Shown: piece after piece, positions 28,787 to 36,461 of the stretch | How positions within the stretch are numbered: position 1 is the first letter of the stretch | Layout of the letters: the number at the start of each line of letters is the position of its first letter | Origin: Aeromicrobium duanguangcaii | Lineage (GTDB): Bacteria; Actinomycetota; Actinomycetes; Propionibacteriales; Nocardioidaceae | Direction of reading: 5' to 3' | NCBI RefSeq assembly: GCF_024508295.1 | Contig: NZ_CP101990.1 | Coordinates: forward strand, 558,001 to 622,000 | Length of the DNA: 64,000 nucleotides | The notes under the pieces: generated by a model | The model's database searches: none | What the model saw: only the letters and a program-made list of their open reading frames with translations | What the model was told of the DNA's origin: nothing | Position numbers and translations under genes: made by a program

Positions 28787-29890
28787 GTGAGCATCGACAT
28801 CGGATTGGCCAAGCGCGGTCGCCAGGGTTACCACTTCGACGACATCGCGATCGTCCCGAGCCGTCGGACGCGCGATCCGCAGGAGGTCTCCACCGACTGG
28901 CAGATCGACGCCTACCGGTTCGACCTGCCGATCATCGCGGCCCCGATGGACTCGGTGATGAGCCCCGAGACCGCGATCGCCCTGGGCAAGTTCGGCGGCC
29001 TGGGCGTCCTGAACCTCGAGGGCCTGTGGACCCGGTACGAGGATCCGCTGCCGCTGCTGGAGGAGATCGCCCGCATCGAGCCGGCGCAGGTCACCCCGCG
29101 TCTGCAGCAGATCTACAGCGAGCCGATCAAGGCCGAGCTCATCACCGCGCGCCTGCACGAGATCCGCGCGGCCGGCGTCACCGTCGCGGGCGCCCTGAGC
29201 CCGGGCCACACCAAGCAGTTCGCCGACGCGGTCGTCCAGGCCGGCGTCGACCTCTTCGTCATTCGCGGCACCACGGTCTCGGCCGAGCACGTGTCGAGCA
29301 ACGCCGAGCCGCTGAACCTCAAGGAGTTCATCTACGAGCTCGACGTCCCCGTCATCGTCGGCGGGTGCGCGACGCACCAGGCCGCGCTGCACCTCATGCG
29401 CACCGGTGCGGCCGGCGTGCTGGTCGGCTTCGGCGGCGGCGCCACCCACACGACGCGCAGCGTCCTGGGTGTGGCGGTGCCGATGGCCTCGGCCGTCTCC
29501 GACGTCGCCGCCGCGCGACGCGACTACCTCGACGAGTCCGGTGGTCGGTACGTGCACGTCATCGCTGACGGCTCGATCGGCCGCAGCGGCGATCTGACCA
29601 AGGCCTTCGCCTGCGGCGCCGACGCCGTCATGATCGGCTCGCCGTTCGCCCGCGCCACGGATGCGCCCGGTGCGGGGTTCCACTGGGGCGCCGAGGCTTG
29701 GCACGGCGACCTGCCCCGCGGCGAGCGCGTCGAGATCGGCACCGTGGGCTCGCTGGAGCAGGTGCTGTTCGGTCCGTCGCACGTCCCCGACGGCACGATG
29801 AACCTGGTCGGCGCGCTGCGCCGCGCGATGGCCACCACCGGTTACACCGACCTCAAGGAGTTCCAGCGCATCGAGGTCGTGCTCGGGTGA
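28787..29890 (+). CDS. guaB3: GuaB3 family IMP dehydrogenase-related protein
   Basis: A 367-residue IMPDH/GMP-reductase-fold protein without CBS domains. It shares FDDIAIVPSRRTRDP and APMDSVMSPETAIAL with guaB and has IADGSIGRSGDLTKAFACGADAVMIGSP in the barrel. Where IMPDH has the catalytic Cys in SICTTR, this protein reads GGGATHTTR, with His221 in that place, so normal IMPDH or GMP-reductase chemistry is doubtful. Nitrilase and GNAT genes follow with four-base overlaps, forming one operon. Function unresolved. Confidence 0.9.
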   Translation: MSIDIGLAKRGRQGYHFDDIAIVPSRRTRDPQEVSTDWQIDAYRFDLPIIAAPMDSVMSPETAIALGKFGGLGVLNLEGLWTRYEDPLPLLEEIARIEPAQVTPRLQQIYSEPIKAELITARLHEIRAAGVTVAGALSPGHTKQFADAVVQAGVDLFVIRGTTVSAEHVSSNAEPLNLKEFIYELDVPVIVGGCATHQAALHLMRTGAAGVLVGFGGGATHTTRSVLGVAVPMASAVSDVAAARRDYLDESGGRYVHVIADGSIGRSGDLTKAFACGADAVMIGSPFARATDAPGAGFHWGAEAWHGDLPRGERVEIGTVGSLEQVLFGPSHVPDGTMNLVGALRRAMATTGYTDLKEFQRIEVVLG

Positions 29891-30660
29891 CCCTGGCGGT
29901 CGCCACGGGGCAGTTCGCCTCGGCGGGCGACGTCGAGGCCGACATCGCCACGGTGGTCCGGGCCGTCGAGCAGGCGCGGGGAGCCGACCTGCTGGTCATG
30001 CCCGAGCTGTTCCTGGGCGGCTACCGGATGCCGCCGATCGTCGTGGGCGAGACCGATCCTCGGCTGCGGCCGATCGAGCTGGCGGCGGCCGAGACCGGCA
30101 TGGTCGTCTTGGTCGGCGCGTGCCTCGACGGGCCCGACGGCTTCACGATCTCGACGCTGGCGTTCGGCCTGGGCGACGATCCCGCCGGGCGACGTGTCTA
30201 CGACAAGCAGAACCCGTGCGACGCCGAGAACGACCACGTCGTGCCCGGCGCCCACAGCGTGATCATCGACGTCCGGGGCTGGGCCGTGGGCCTGTCGATC
30301 TGTTACGACGGCTGCTTCCCCGAGCACGCCCGCGCACTCGCCCTCGCCGGCGCCGAGGTCTACGCCGCATCGATCGCCTACGTCACCGGCAGCGCCCACC
30401 GGCGCGAGCTGTACTACCGCTCCCGGGCGCTCGAGAACGGCATGTACGCGGTCGTCAGCGGTCTCACCGGCTCGGTGGCCGGCGCCGACTTCGACGGCGG
30501 CAGTGCCGTGTACGACCCCGAGGGACGCCTCATCGCCGAGGTAGGGCCGGGGGAGGGGGTCGCCGTCGCGACGCTCGACCGTCCGCTGCTCAAGGCCACC
30601 CGGGCGCAGCACCCGATGCTGGCCGACCTGCGCGAGCCCGGACCGGTGGTGCGGCGGTGA
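29887..30660 (+). CDS. carbon-nitrogen hydrolase (nitrilase superfamily)
   Basis: A 257-residue amidase of the nitrilase superfamily. The catalytic triad is complete: Glu40 in MPELFLGGY, Lys107 in YDKQNP and Cys139 in SICYDGCFPE. The following RELYYRSRALENGMYAV helix is typical of the family. Substrates of such enzymes are small amides, omega-amides or carbamoyl compounds; this one cannot be assigned. The GTG start overlaps the guaB3 stop, and the GNAT gene start overlaps its own stop, so it is part of the guaB3 operon. Confidence 0.88.
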   Translation: MTLAVATGQFASAGDVEADIATVVRAVEQARGADLLVMPELFLGGYRMPPIVVGETDPRLRPIELAAAETGMVVLVGACLDGPDGFTISTLAFGLGDDPAGRRVYDKQNPCDAENDHVVPGAHSVIIDVRGWAVGLSICYDGCFPEHARALALAGAEVYAASIAYVTGSAHRRELYYRSRALENGMYAVVSGLTGSVAGADFDGGSAVYDPEGRLIAEVGPGEGVAVATLDRPLLKATRAQHPMLADLREPGPVVRR

Positions 30661-31145
30661 GCACCGAGATCGTCGAGGTCGACTTCCTCGACCCGCGTGC
30701 GGTCGCGCTGCGGGCCCGGATGTCCCAAGAGATGAGCGACCTCTACGGACGGCCTCGCCACACGGCCGGCGCCGAGGACATCGATCCGGACTCGGTGATC
30801 GCCTGCCTCCTCGTGCTGGACGACGGTGAGCCGGTCGGCACGGTCAGCCTGCGCCGGCTGCGCGACCTGGTCGAGATCAAGCGGATGTTCCTGCTGCCCA
30901 GCACCCGGGGCACGGGACTGGCGCCCCGGCTGCTGGCCGAGATCGAAGCGCGAGCCGCCCAGGTCACCGACCGCGTCGTGCTGCACACGGGTGAGCGGCA
31001 GCGCGCCGCGATCGCGCTGTACGAGCGCTCGGGATACGCGCCGATCGAGGTCTTCCCGCCCTACGACGAGGTGCCCGAATCGCTGTGCTTCGCCAAGACG
31101 CTCGCGGTGCGGCGGCCCGAGGGGGAGCCCGTTCCCCCTATGTGA
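30657..31145 (+). CDS. GNAT family N-acetyltransferase
   Basis: A 162-residue acetyltransferase of unknown substrate. The acetyl-CoA loop is LPSTRGTGLAPRLL, followed by VVLHTGERQRAAIALYERSGY and a C-terminal FPPYDEVPESLCFAKTL typical of small GNAT proteins. The GTG overlaps the nitrilase stop (GTGA). It is the last gene of the guaB3 operon; its stop codon (31143-31145) lies inside the palindromic operator of gabD2. Confidence 0.85.
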   Translation: MSTEIVEVDFLDPRAVALRARMSQEMSDLYGRPRHTAGAEDIDPDSVIACLLVLDDGEPVGTVSLRRLRDLVEIKRMFLLPSTRGTGLAPRLLAEIEARAAQVTDRVVLHTGERQRAAIALYERSGYAPIEVFPPYDEVPESLCFAKTLAVRRPEGEPVPPM

Positions 31146-31162
31146 CACGGCGTGTGTCACAT
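31140..31162 (+). promoter_or_regulatory. palindromic operator 2, before gabD2
   Basis: Left arm ATGTGACACG, spacer GCG, right arm TGTGTCACAT; 9 of 10 positions pair. It matches operator 1 at 24540 in length, spacer, outer bases and flanks. It covers the likely -35 (TGTCAC, 31155-31160) of the gabD2 promoter, whose -10 TATTGT follows 17 bases later. Confidence 0.75.
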
Positions 31163-31177
31163 CCGGTTACTTCGCGG

Positions 31178-31183
31178 TATTGT
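31178..31183 (+). promoter_or_regulatory. -10 of leaderless gabD2
   Basis: TATTGT seven bases before the gabD2 ATG and 17 bases after TGTCAC in the operator. Confidence 0.55.
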
Positions 31184-31190
31184 CCCTCTC

Positions 31191-32750
31191 ATGCCCGATG
31201 TCGCCCAGATCACAGTCAGCCCCGCGCGGATCGCCGAACTCACGGCCCTGATCCGGGCGACGGGCCCCGAGACGCGCACCACCGTCACCCCGCTCACGGG
31301 TGCCGACGTCGCGACCGTCCCGGTCTCGACCGAGCAGGACGTGCTCGATGCCTTCGCGGCCGCGCGGGTCGCGCAGCGGGCCTGGGCACGCACGTCGCTG
31401 CGCCGGCGCAAGCGCGCCCTGCTGAAGCTGCACGACCTGATCCTGAAGAACCGTGAGGAGCTGCTCGACCTCGTGCAGCTGGAGTCCGGCAAGGCCCGTT
31501 CGCACGCCTTCGACGAGGTCCTGCACACCGCGCTGACCGGCCGCTACTACGGCCGTCGGCTGTCGCGGATCCTCGGCCCGCACCGGATCGCGGGCGCCTA
31601 CCCGGTGCTCACCGGCATCCGCCAGTACCACCAGCCCAAGGGCGTCGTCGGGCTCATCACGCCGTGGAACTACCCGCTGTCGATGGCCCTCGTCGATGGG
31701 CTCGCCGCCGTGGCCGCGGGCAATGCCGTCGTCCACAAGCCCGACAGCCAGGCGCCGCTCACGGCGCTCGCGATCATCCAGCTGATGCACCGCGCGGGCT
31801 TCCCGAAGGACCTGTGGCAGGTCGTCAGCGGCGCGGGCTCGGTCATCGGCTCGACGATCATCGCGAACGCCGACTACATCTGCTTCACCGGATCGACCGC
31901 CACCGGCAAGCGCATCGCCGCGCAGTGCTCGGAGCGGCTCATCGGCTGCTCGCTCGAGCTCGGTGGCAAGAACCCGATGATCGTCCTGCCCGGCGCCGAC
32001 GTCGAGAAGACGGTCGAGGGCACGATCAACGCCGCGTTCAGCTCGGCCGGACAGCTGTGCGTGTCGATCGAGCGGATCTACGTCCACGAGTCGATCTACG
32101 ACCAGTACCGCGACGCGCTCGCCGAGCGGCTCGAACGGTTGAGCTACGGCGCGAACGCCGACTGGGAGGCCGAGATGGGAACGCTCGTCTCGCCCGCCCA
32201 GCTGGCCACCATCGAGAAGCACGTCGCCGACGCGATCGACCACGGAGCCACCGTCGTCTCGGGCGGCCGGGCCCGCCCCGACATCGCACCGTGGTTCCAC
32301 GAGCCCACCGTGCTCGAGAACGTGCCCGAGTCCGCACTGTGCTCCGCCGAGGAGACCTTCGGCCCGCTCGTGTCCCTGTACCCGTACCGCGGCGTCGGTG
32401 AGGCGATCGCGCTGGCCAACAGCACGATCTACGGCCTCAACGCCAGCGTCTGGGGACCGGTGCGCCGCGCCCGCAAGGTGGCTCCGAAGATCCAGGCCGG
32501 CACCGTCAACGTCAACGAGGGCTTCGCCGCCACGTTCGGCAGCATCGGCGCGCCCATGGGCGGGATGAAGCAGTCCGGCACCGGACGCCGTCAGGGCGCC
32601 GAGGGCCTGCTGCGCTTCACCGAGAGCCAGTCCATCGGCGTCCAGCGCCTCGTGCCGGTCGGCGGTCCGCCGCAGCTGTCCAAGCGCACCTTCACCGCCG
32701 TGCTGACGGTCGGCCTCGTGCTGATGCGTCGCCTCACCCGGAAGGCCTGA
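31191..32750 (+). CDS. gabD2: succinate-semialdehyde dehydrogenase (NADP+), GabD2 type
   Basis: Aldehyde dehydrogenase of 519 residues that oxidises succinate semialdehyde or a similar aldehyde. The NADP site GSTATGKRIA, the general base Glu256 in LELGGKNP and the nucleophile Cys290 in SSAGQLCVS are all present, as is the C-terminal GAPMGGMKQSGTGRRQGAEGLL seen in mycobacterial GabD2. Residues after 495 form a basic hydrophobic tail (LTVGLVLMRRLTRKA) that could touch the membrane. choD follows after five bases. The operator at 31140 suggests repression. Confidence 0.9.
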   Translation: MPDVAQITVSPARIAELTALIRATGPETRTTVTPLTGADVATVPVSTEQDVLDAFAAARVAQRAWARTSLRRRKRALLKLHDLILKNREELLDLVQLESGKARSHAFDEVLHTALTGRYYGRRLSRILGPHRIAGAYPVLTGIRQYHQPKGVVGLITPWNYPLSMALVDGLAAVAAGNAVVHKPDSQAPLTALAIIQLMHRAGFPKDLWQVVSGAGSVIGSTIIANADYICFTGSTATGKRIAAQCSERLIGCSLELGGKNPMIVLPGADVEKTVEGTINAAFSSAGQLCVSIERIYVHESIYDQYRDALAERLERLSYGANADWEAEMGTLVSPAQLATIEKHVADAIDHGATVVSGGRARPDIAPWFHEPTVLENVPESALCSAEETFGPLVSLYPYRGVGEAIALANSTIYGLNASVWGPVRRARKVAPKIQAGTVNVNEGFAATFGSIGAPMGGMKQSGTGRRQGAEGLLRFTESQSIGVQRLVPVGGPPQLSKRTFTAVLTVGLVLMRRLTRKA

Positions 32751-32755
32751 TCACC

Positions 32756-34456
32756 ATGAGCGAGTTCGACTACGACGTCGTCATCGTCGGATCGGGGTTC
32801 GGCGGCAGCGTCTCGGCGCTGCGGCTCACCGAGAAGGGCTACAAGGTCCTCGTCCTGGAGTCCGGCCGCCGGTTCGCCGACGACCAGTTCGCCAAGAACT
32901 CCTGGCACCTGCGCGAGTACCTGTGGGCGCCGAAGCTGGGCTGCTACGGCATCCAGCGGATCAACCTGTTGCGCAACTCGCTCGTGCTCGCCGGCGCCGG
33001 GGTCGGCGGTGGCTCGCTCGTCTACGCCAACACCCTCTACGAGCCGCTCGACCCGTTCTACGAGGACCCCGCCTGGAGCCACATCACCGACTGGAAGAGC
33101 GAGCTGGCGCCGTACTACGACCAGGCCAAGCGGATGCTCGGCGTCAACCCGGTCGCGCAGATGACCCCGGCCGACACGGTCGTCAAGGAGGCCGCCGACC
33201 GGCTGGGCTACGGCGACTCGTTCCACTTCGCGCCCGTGGGCGTGCTGTTCGGCGAGGATGAGGGTCAGGACGTCGGCGACCCCTACTTCGGCGGCGTCGG
33301 GCCGTCCCGGCGCACGTGCATCAACTGCGGTGAGTGCATGTCGGGCTGCCGCCACAACGCCAAGAACACCCTGGTCAAGAACTACCTGTACCTGGCCGAG
33401 CAGGCGGGCGCGGAAGTCCGCGAGCTGACGACGGTGTTCGACGTGCGGCCGATCGCCGGCGGCGGCTACGAGGTGCACTCGAAGTCCACGAAGCCGTGGC
33501 GCGGCAAGCAGCCCGTGATCAGGGCGGAGCAGGTCGTGTTCTCGGCCGCCTCGCTGGGCACACAGCGACTGCTGCACCGCCTGCGCGACTCCGGCAGCCT
33601 GCCGAACATCTCGGACCGACTGGGTCTGCTGACGCGCACGAACTCCGAGGCGCTGATGGGCTCGGTCGCGATGCACCGCGAGGTCGACTACACCCGCGGC
33701 GTCGCGATCACCTCGTCGATCCACCCCGACGCCACGACCCACATCGAGCCGGTCCGCTACGGCAAGGGCTCGAACGTGATGATGTTCGTCCAGATGGTGC
33801 TCTCGACCGATGGCAGCGGGACCGACGAGCCGAGCCTGAAGACCGTCGCGAAGAACATCCTCAAGCTCGGGCCGCGCCTGCCCAAGCTGTACGACGCGTT
33901 CCACTGGTCCGAGCGCACGGTCATCGCCCTGGTGATGCAGGCGCGCGACAACTCGATCACGACCTACACGAAGCGCCGGCTGTTCGGTGGTCGCAAGATG
34001 ACCACCAAGCAGGGCACGGGCGAGCCGAACCCGACCTACATCGCCTCGGCCCACCGCGCCGTGACCGAGATGGCCGACTACATGGACGGCGTGCCCGGCG
34101 GCATCGTCACCGAGCCGATCGGCATCCCCATGACCGCGCACTTCCTGGGCGGGTGCGCCATCGGCGACTCGCCGCAGACCGGAGTCATCGACCCGTACCA
34201 GCGGCTCTACGGCCACGAGGGGCTGCACGTCATCGACGGGGCGGCCATCACGGCCAACCTCGGGGTGAACCCCTCGCTGACGATCACGGCGCAGGCCGAG
34301 CGGGCCGTGTCGCTGTGGCCGAACCGCGGCGAGCCCGACCAGCGTCCCGCCCTGGGCCAGTTGTACCGCCGGCTCGATCCCGTCCTGCCGAAGAACCCGG
34401 TCGTCCCCGTCGACGCGCCCGCCGCCTACCGGCTGCCCATCGTCGGGGTGTCCTGA
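32756..34456 (+). CDS. choD: GMC-type oxidoreductase, ChoD family
   Basis: FAD-dependent GMC oxidoreductase, 566 residues, close to mycobacterial ChoD, which also lies beside guaB3. The N-terminal dinucleotide fold is VIVGSGFGGSVSALRL, then AGAGVGGGSLVYANTLYEP, and the C-terminal FAD/substrate part has HFLGGCAIGDSPQTGVID and NLGVNPSLTITAQAERA. No signal peptide is seen, unlike secreted cholesterol oxidases. A cysteine cluster, CINCGECMSGC (Cys188, 191, 194, 198), is odd for the family and looks like an iron-sulfur site. Sterol or other alcohol oxidation is likely; substrate not proven. Confidence 0.85.
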   Translation: MSEFDYDVVIVGSGFGGSVSALRLTEKGYKVLVLESGRRFADDQFAKNSWHLREYLWAPKLGCYGIQRINLLRNSLVLAGAGVGGGSLVYANTLYEPLDPFYEDPAWSHITDWKSELAPYYDQAKRMLGVNPVAQMTPADTVVKEAADRLGYGDSFHFAPVGVLFGEDEGQDVGDPYFGGVGPSRRTCINCGECMSGCRHNAKNTLVKNYLYLAEQAGAEVRELTTVFDVRPIAGGGYEVHSKSTKPWRGKQPVIRAEQVVFSAASLGTQRLLHRLRDSGSLPNISDRLGLLTRTNSEALMGSVAMHREVDYTRGVAITSSIHPDATTHIEPVRYGKGSNVMMFVQMVLSTDGSGTDEPSLKTVAKNILKLGPRLPKLYDAFHWSERTVIALVMQARDNSITTYTKRRLFGGRKMTTKQGTGEPNPTYIASAHRAVTEMADYMDGVPGGIVTEPIGIPMTAHFLGGCAIGDSPQTGVIDPYQRLYGHEGLHVIDGAAITANLGVNPSLTITAQAERAVSLWPNRGEPDQRPALGQLYRRLDPVLPKNPVVPVDAPAAYRLPIVGVS

Positions 34457-34457
34457 C

Positions 34458-35039
34458 TCAGTCGCGCAGGGGCCGGAAGACCCCTGCGGGGGTCAGGACC
34501 AGGTCGACGGGCCGGTCGTGCGGCTCGTGGGGGACCCGGGGGAGCAGCTCGTCCTCGAACACCACGGCGCACACGACGCCGTCGAACCGGGCCAGCGCGC
34601 GGTCGTAGTAGCCGGCGCCGCGGCCGAGTCGGTTGCCGGCGTGGTCGACGGCCAGCGCGGGCACGAGCGCGATGCCGCAGCCTGCGAGGGCGTCGGGCCC
34701 GAGGTCCTGCCCGACGGGCTCGGGGACGCCCAGCGGGCCGGCCCGCACCGCGTCGGGCGCATGCTCGACCCACGTGAGTGAGCGGTCCGGATGGCTCACG
34801 GGCAGCAGGACGGACACGTGCCGGTCCAGCAGCCCTTGCAGGAGGGGGCCGGTGCCCGGCTCAGTGGGCATCGAGAGGTAGGCCGCCACCCGGGTCGCCC
34901 GCGCCAGCGCCGGCAACGCGGTGGCGTGCAGGGCGATCGCCTCCGCCGCGGCGGTGCGGTCCCGCGGCGATCTCGCGCGCCGCTGCGAGAGCAGTGACGT
35001 GCGCAGCTGGACCTTCTCACACGTCACGTCGGCCGTCAT
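34458..35039 (-). CDS. 5-formyltetrahydrofolate cyclo-ligase
   Basis: Converts 5-formyl-THF to 5,10-methenyl-THF with ATP, salvaging folinic acid. The 193-residue protein has the N-terminal LRTSLLSQRRARSP, the LPVSHPDRSLTW strand and the phosphate-binding GRGAGYYDRAL motif near the C-terminus, with the expected length. The ATG is six bases after TAGGCT on the minus strand. It is divergent from the UGPase gene with only 18 bases between the two start codons, and convergent with choD with one base between the stops. Confidence 0.93.
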   Translation of the reverse strand: MTADVTCEKVQLRTSLLSQRRARSPRDRTAAAEAIALHATALPALARATRVAAYLSMPTEPGTGPLLQGLLDRHVSVLLPVSHPDRSLTWVEHAPDAVRAGPLGVPEPVGQDLGPDALAGCGIALVPALAVDHAGNRLGRGAGYYDRALARFDGVVCAVVFEDELLPRVPHEPHDRPVDLVLTPAGVFRPLRD

Positions 35040-35044
35040 GCCGC

Positions 35045-35051
35045 TAGCCTA
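35045..35051. promoter_or_regulatory. overlapping divergent -10 elements
   Basis: The seven bases TAGCCTA read TAGCCT on the plus strand (35045-35050, seven bases before the UGPase GTG) and TAGGCT on the minus strand (35051-35046, six bases before the cyclo-ligase ATG). Both genes therefore appear leaderless and share the same -10 bases. Confidence 0.6.
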
Positions 35052-35057
35052 GGGCCG

Positions 35058-36434
35058 GTGAAAGCACTGGCAGACGCACAGCAGAAGATGCGCTCGGACG
35101 GACTTCCCGAGCAGGCGATCGACGTGTTCACGGCGTTCTACCACCAGCTGGAGGGCGGCGCGTCTGGCCTGATCGCCGAGGCCGACGTCGAACCGCTCAC
35201 CGACGTCGCCAGCATCGCGCGCCTGGACTTCGACACCGAGACCCTGCGCCGCGCGGCGGCCGAGACCGTCGTCATCAAGCTCAACGGCGGGCTCGGCACG
35301 ACGATGGGCATGCAGCGGGCCAAGTCGCTGCTGCCGATCAAGCACCGGCTGAGCTTCCTGGACCTCATCGTCGACCAGGTGTGGCACGTGCGATCCACCC
35401 TCGGCGTCGACCTGCCGCTGCTGTTCATGAACAGCTTCCGCACCCGCGACGACACCCTGGCCGCGCTGGCGCGCTACCCCGAGCTCAAGGTGGGCGACCT
35501 GCCGCTGGACTTCGTCCAGAACCGCGAGCCGCGGCTGGACGCCGAGACCCTCGAGCCCGTCGAGTGGCCGGCCGACCCCTCCCTGGAGTGGTGCCCGCCC
35601 GGTCACGCCGACCTCTACACCGCGCTGGACGCCTCCGGTGTGCTCGACCAGCTGATCGAGGCGGGATACCGCTACGCCTCGATCTCGAACGCCGACAACC
35701 TCGGCGCCGTGCCGGACCCCGCGATGATGGCGTGGTTCGCCGAGACGGGCGCGCCCTACGCCGCCGAGGTGTGCCGCCGCACGCCCGCGGACGTCAAGGG
35801 CGGACACCTCGTCGTCCGCAAGTCCGACGGCCGCCTGATCCTGCGCGAGACGGCGCAGATCGCGCCCGAGGACCGCCAGGCGGCCGCCGACCTCAAGGTG
35901 CACAAGTACTTCCACACCAACAACCTCTGGTTCGACCTGCATGCGCTGCGCGCCGAGCTCGACCAGGCCGAGGGCGTGCTCGATCTGCCGCTGATCCGCA
36001 ACCAGAAGCGGGTCGACCCGACCGACCCCTCCAGCCCCGAGGTCATCCAGATCGAGTCCGCGATGGGCTCGGCGATCTCGGTGTTCGAGGGCGCGACCGC
36101 GATCGAGGTCGACCGGGCGCGGTTCCTGCCGGTCAAGACGACCGACGACCTGCTGCTGCTGCGCTCCGACGTCTACGACGTGGGCCCGGACTACCAGCTG
36201 CGCGCCCGGGTCGACGACGTCCCGGCGGTCGATCTGGACAAGCGCTTCTTCGGCCCGATCGCCGAGTTCGACAAGCGGCTGCCGTTCTCGGTGTCCCTGC
36301 TGTACGCCACGTCGCTGACCGTGCGGGGCGACTGGAGCTTCGGCGAGGGCGTCGTCGTGCGCGGTGACGTCGTGCTCGAGGACGAGGGCCGACCGCGCCA
36401 CGTGGCGTCCGGAACGGTGCTGTCCGGGATCTGA
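35058..36434 (+). CDS. UTP-glucose-1-phosphate uridylyltransferase, eukaryotic UGPase type
   Basis: Makes UDP-glucose from UTP and glucose-1-phosphate. The 458-residue product belongs to the long UGPase family known from eukaryotes and some actinobacteria, not the roughly 300-residue GalU type. The nucleotide-binding loop is KLNGGLGTTMGM (about 75-86), followed by FLDLIVDQV, NSFRTRDDT, CPPGHADLYTALDASG, SNADNLGA and HKYFHTNNLWFDL. The GTG is seven bases after TAGCCT. moeA follows after 27 bases under its own -10. Confidence 0.93.
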   Translation: MKALADAQQKMRSDGLPEQAIDVFTAFYHQLEGGASGLIAEADVEPLTDVASIARLDFDTETLRRAAAETVVIKLNGGLGTTMGMQRAKSLLPIKHRLSFLDLIVDQVWHVRSTLGVDLPLLFMNSFRTRDDTLAALARYPELKVGDLPLDFVQNREPRLDAETLEPVEWPADPSLEWCPPGHADLYTALDASGVLDQLIEAGYRYASISNADNLGAVPDPAMMAWFAETGAPYAAEVCRRTPADVKGGHLVVRKSDGRLILRETAQIAPEDRQAAADLKVHKYFHTNNLWFDLHALRAELDQAEGVLDLPLIRNQKRVDPTDPSSPEVIQIESAMGSAISVFEGATAIEVDRARFLPVKTTDDLLLLRSDVYDVGPDYQLRARVDDVPAVDLDKRFFGPIAEFDKRLPFSVSLLYATSLTVRGDWSFGEGVVVRGDVVLEDEGRPRHVASGTVLSGI

Positions 36435-36448
36435 GCCGGTACGACGGT

Positions 36449-36454
36449 TAGGCT
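36449..36454 (+). promoter_or_regulatory. -10 of leaderless moeA
   Basis: TAGGCT seven bases before the moeA ATG. Confidence 0.55.
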
Positions 36455-36461
36455 GGCACGC

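Noticed and set aside
31140-31162. Reading the shared operator as a CRP site
   Set aside because: TGTGA and TCACA are 11 bases apart; the second copy at 24540 has TGTTA in place of TGTGA but keeps the 23-bp geometry, so a different regulator fits better.
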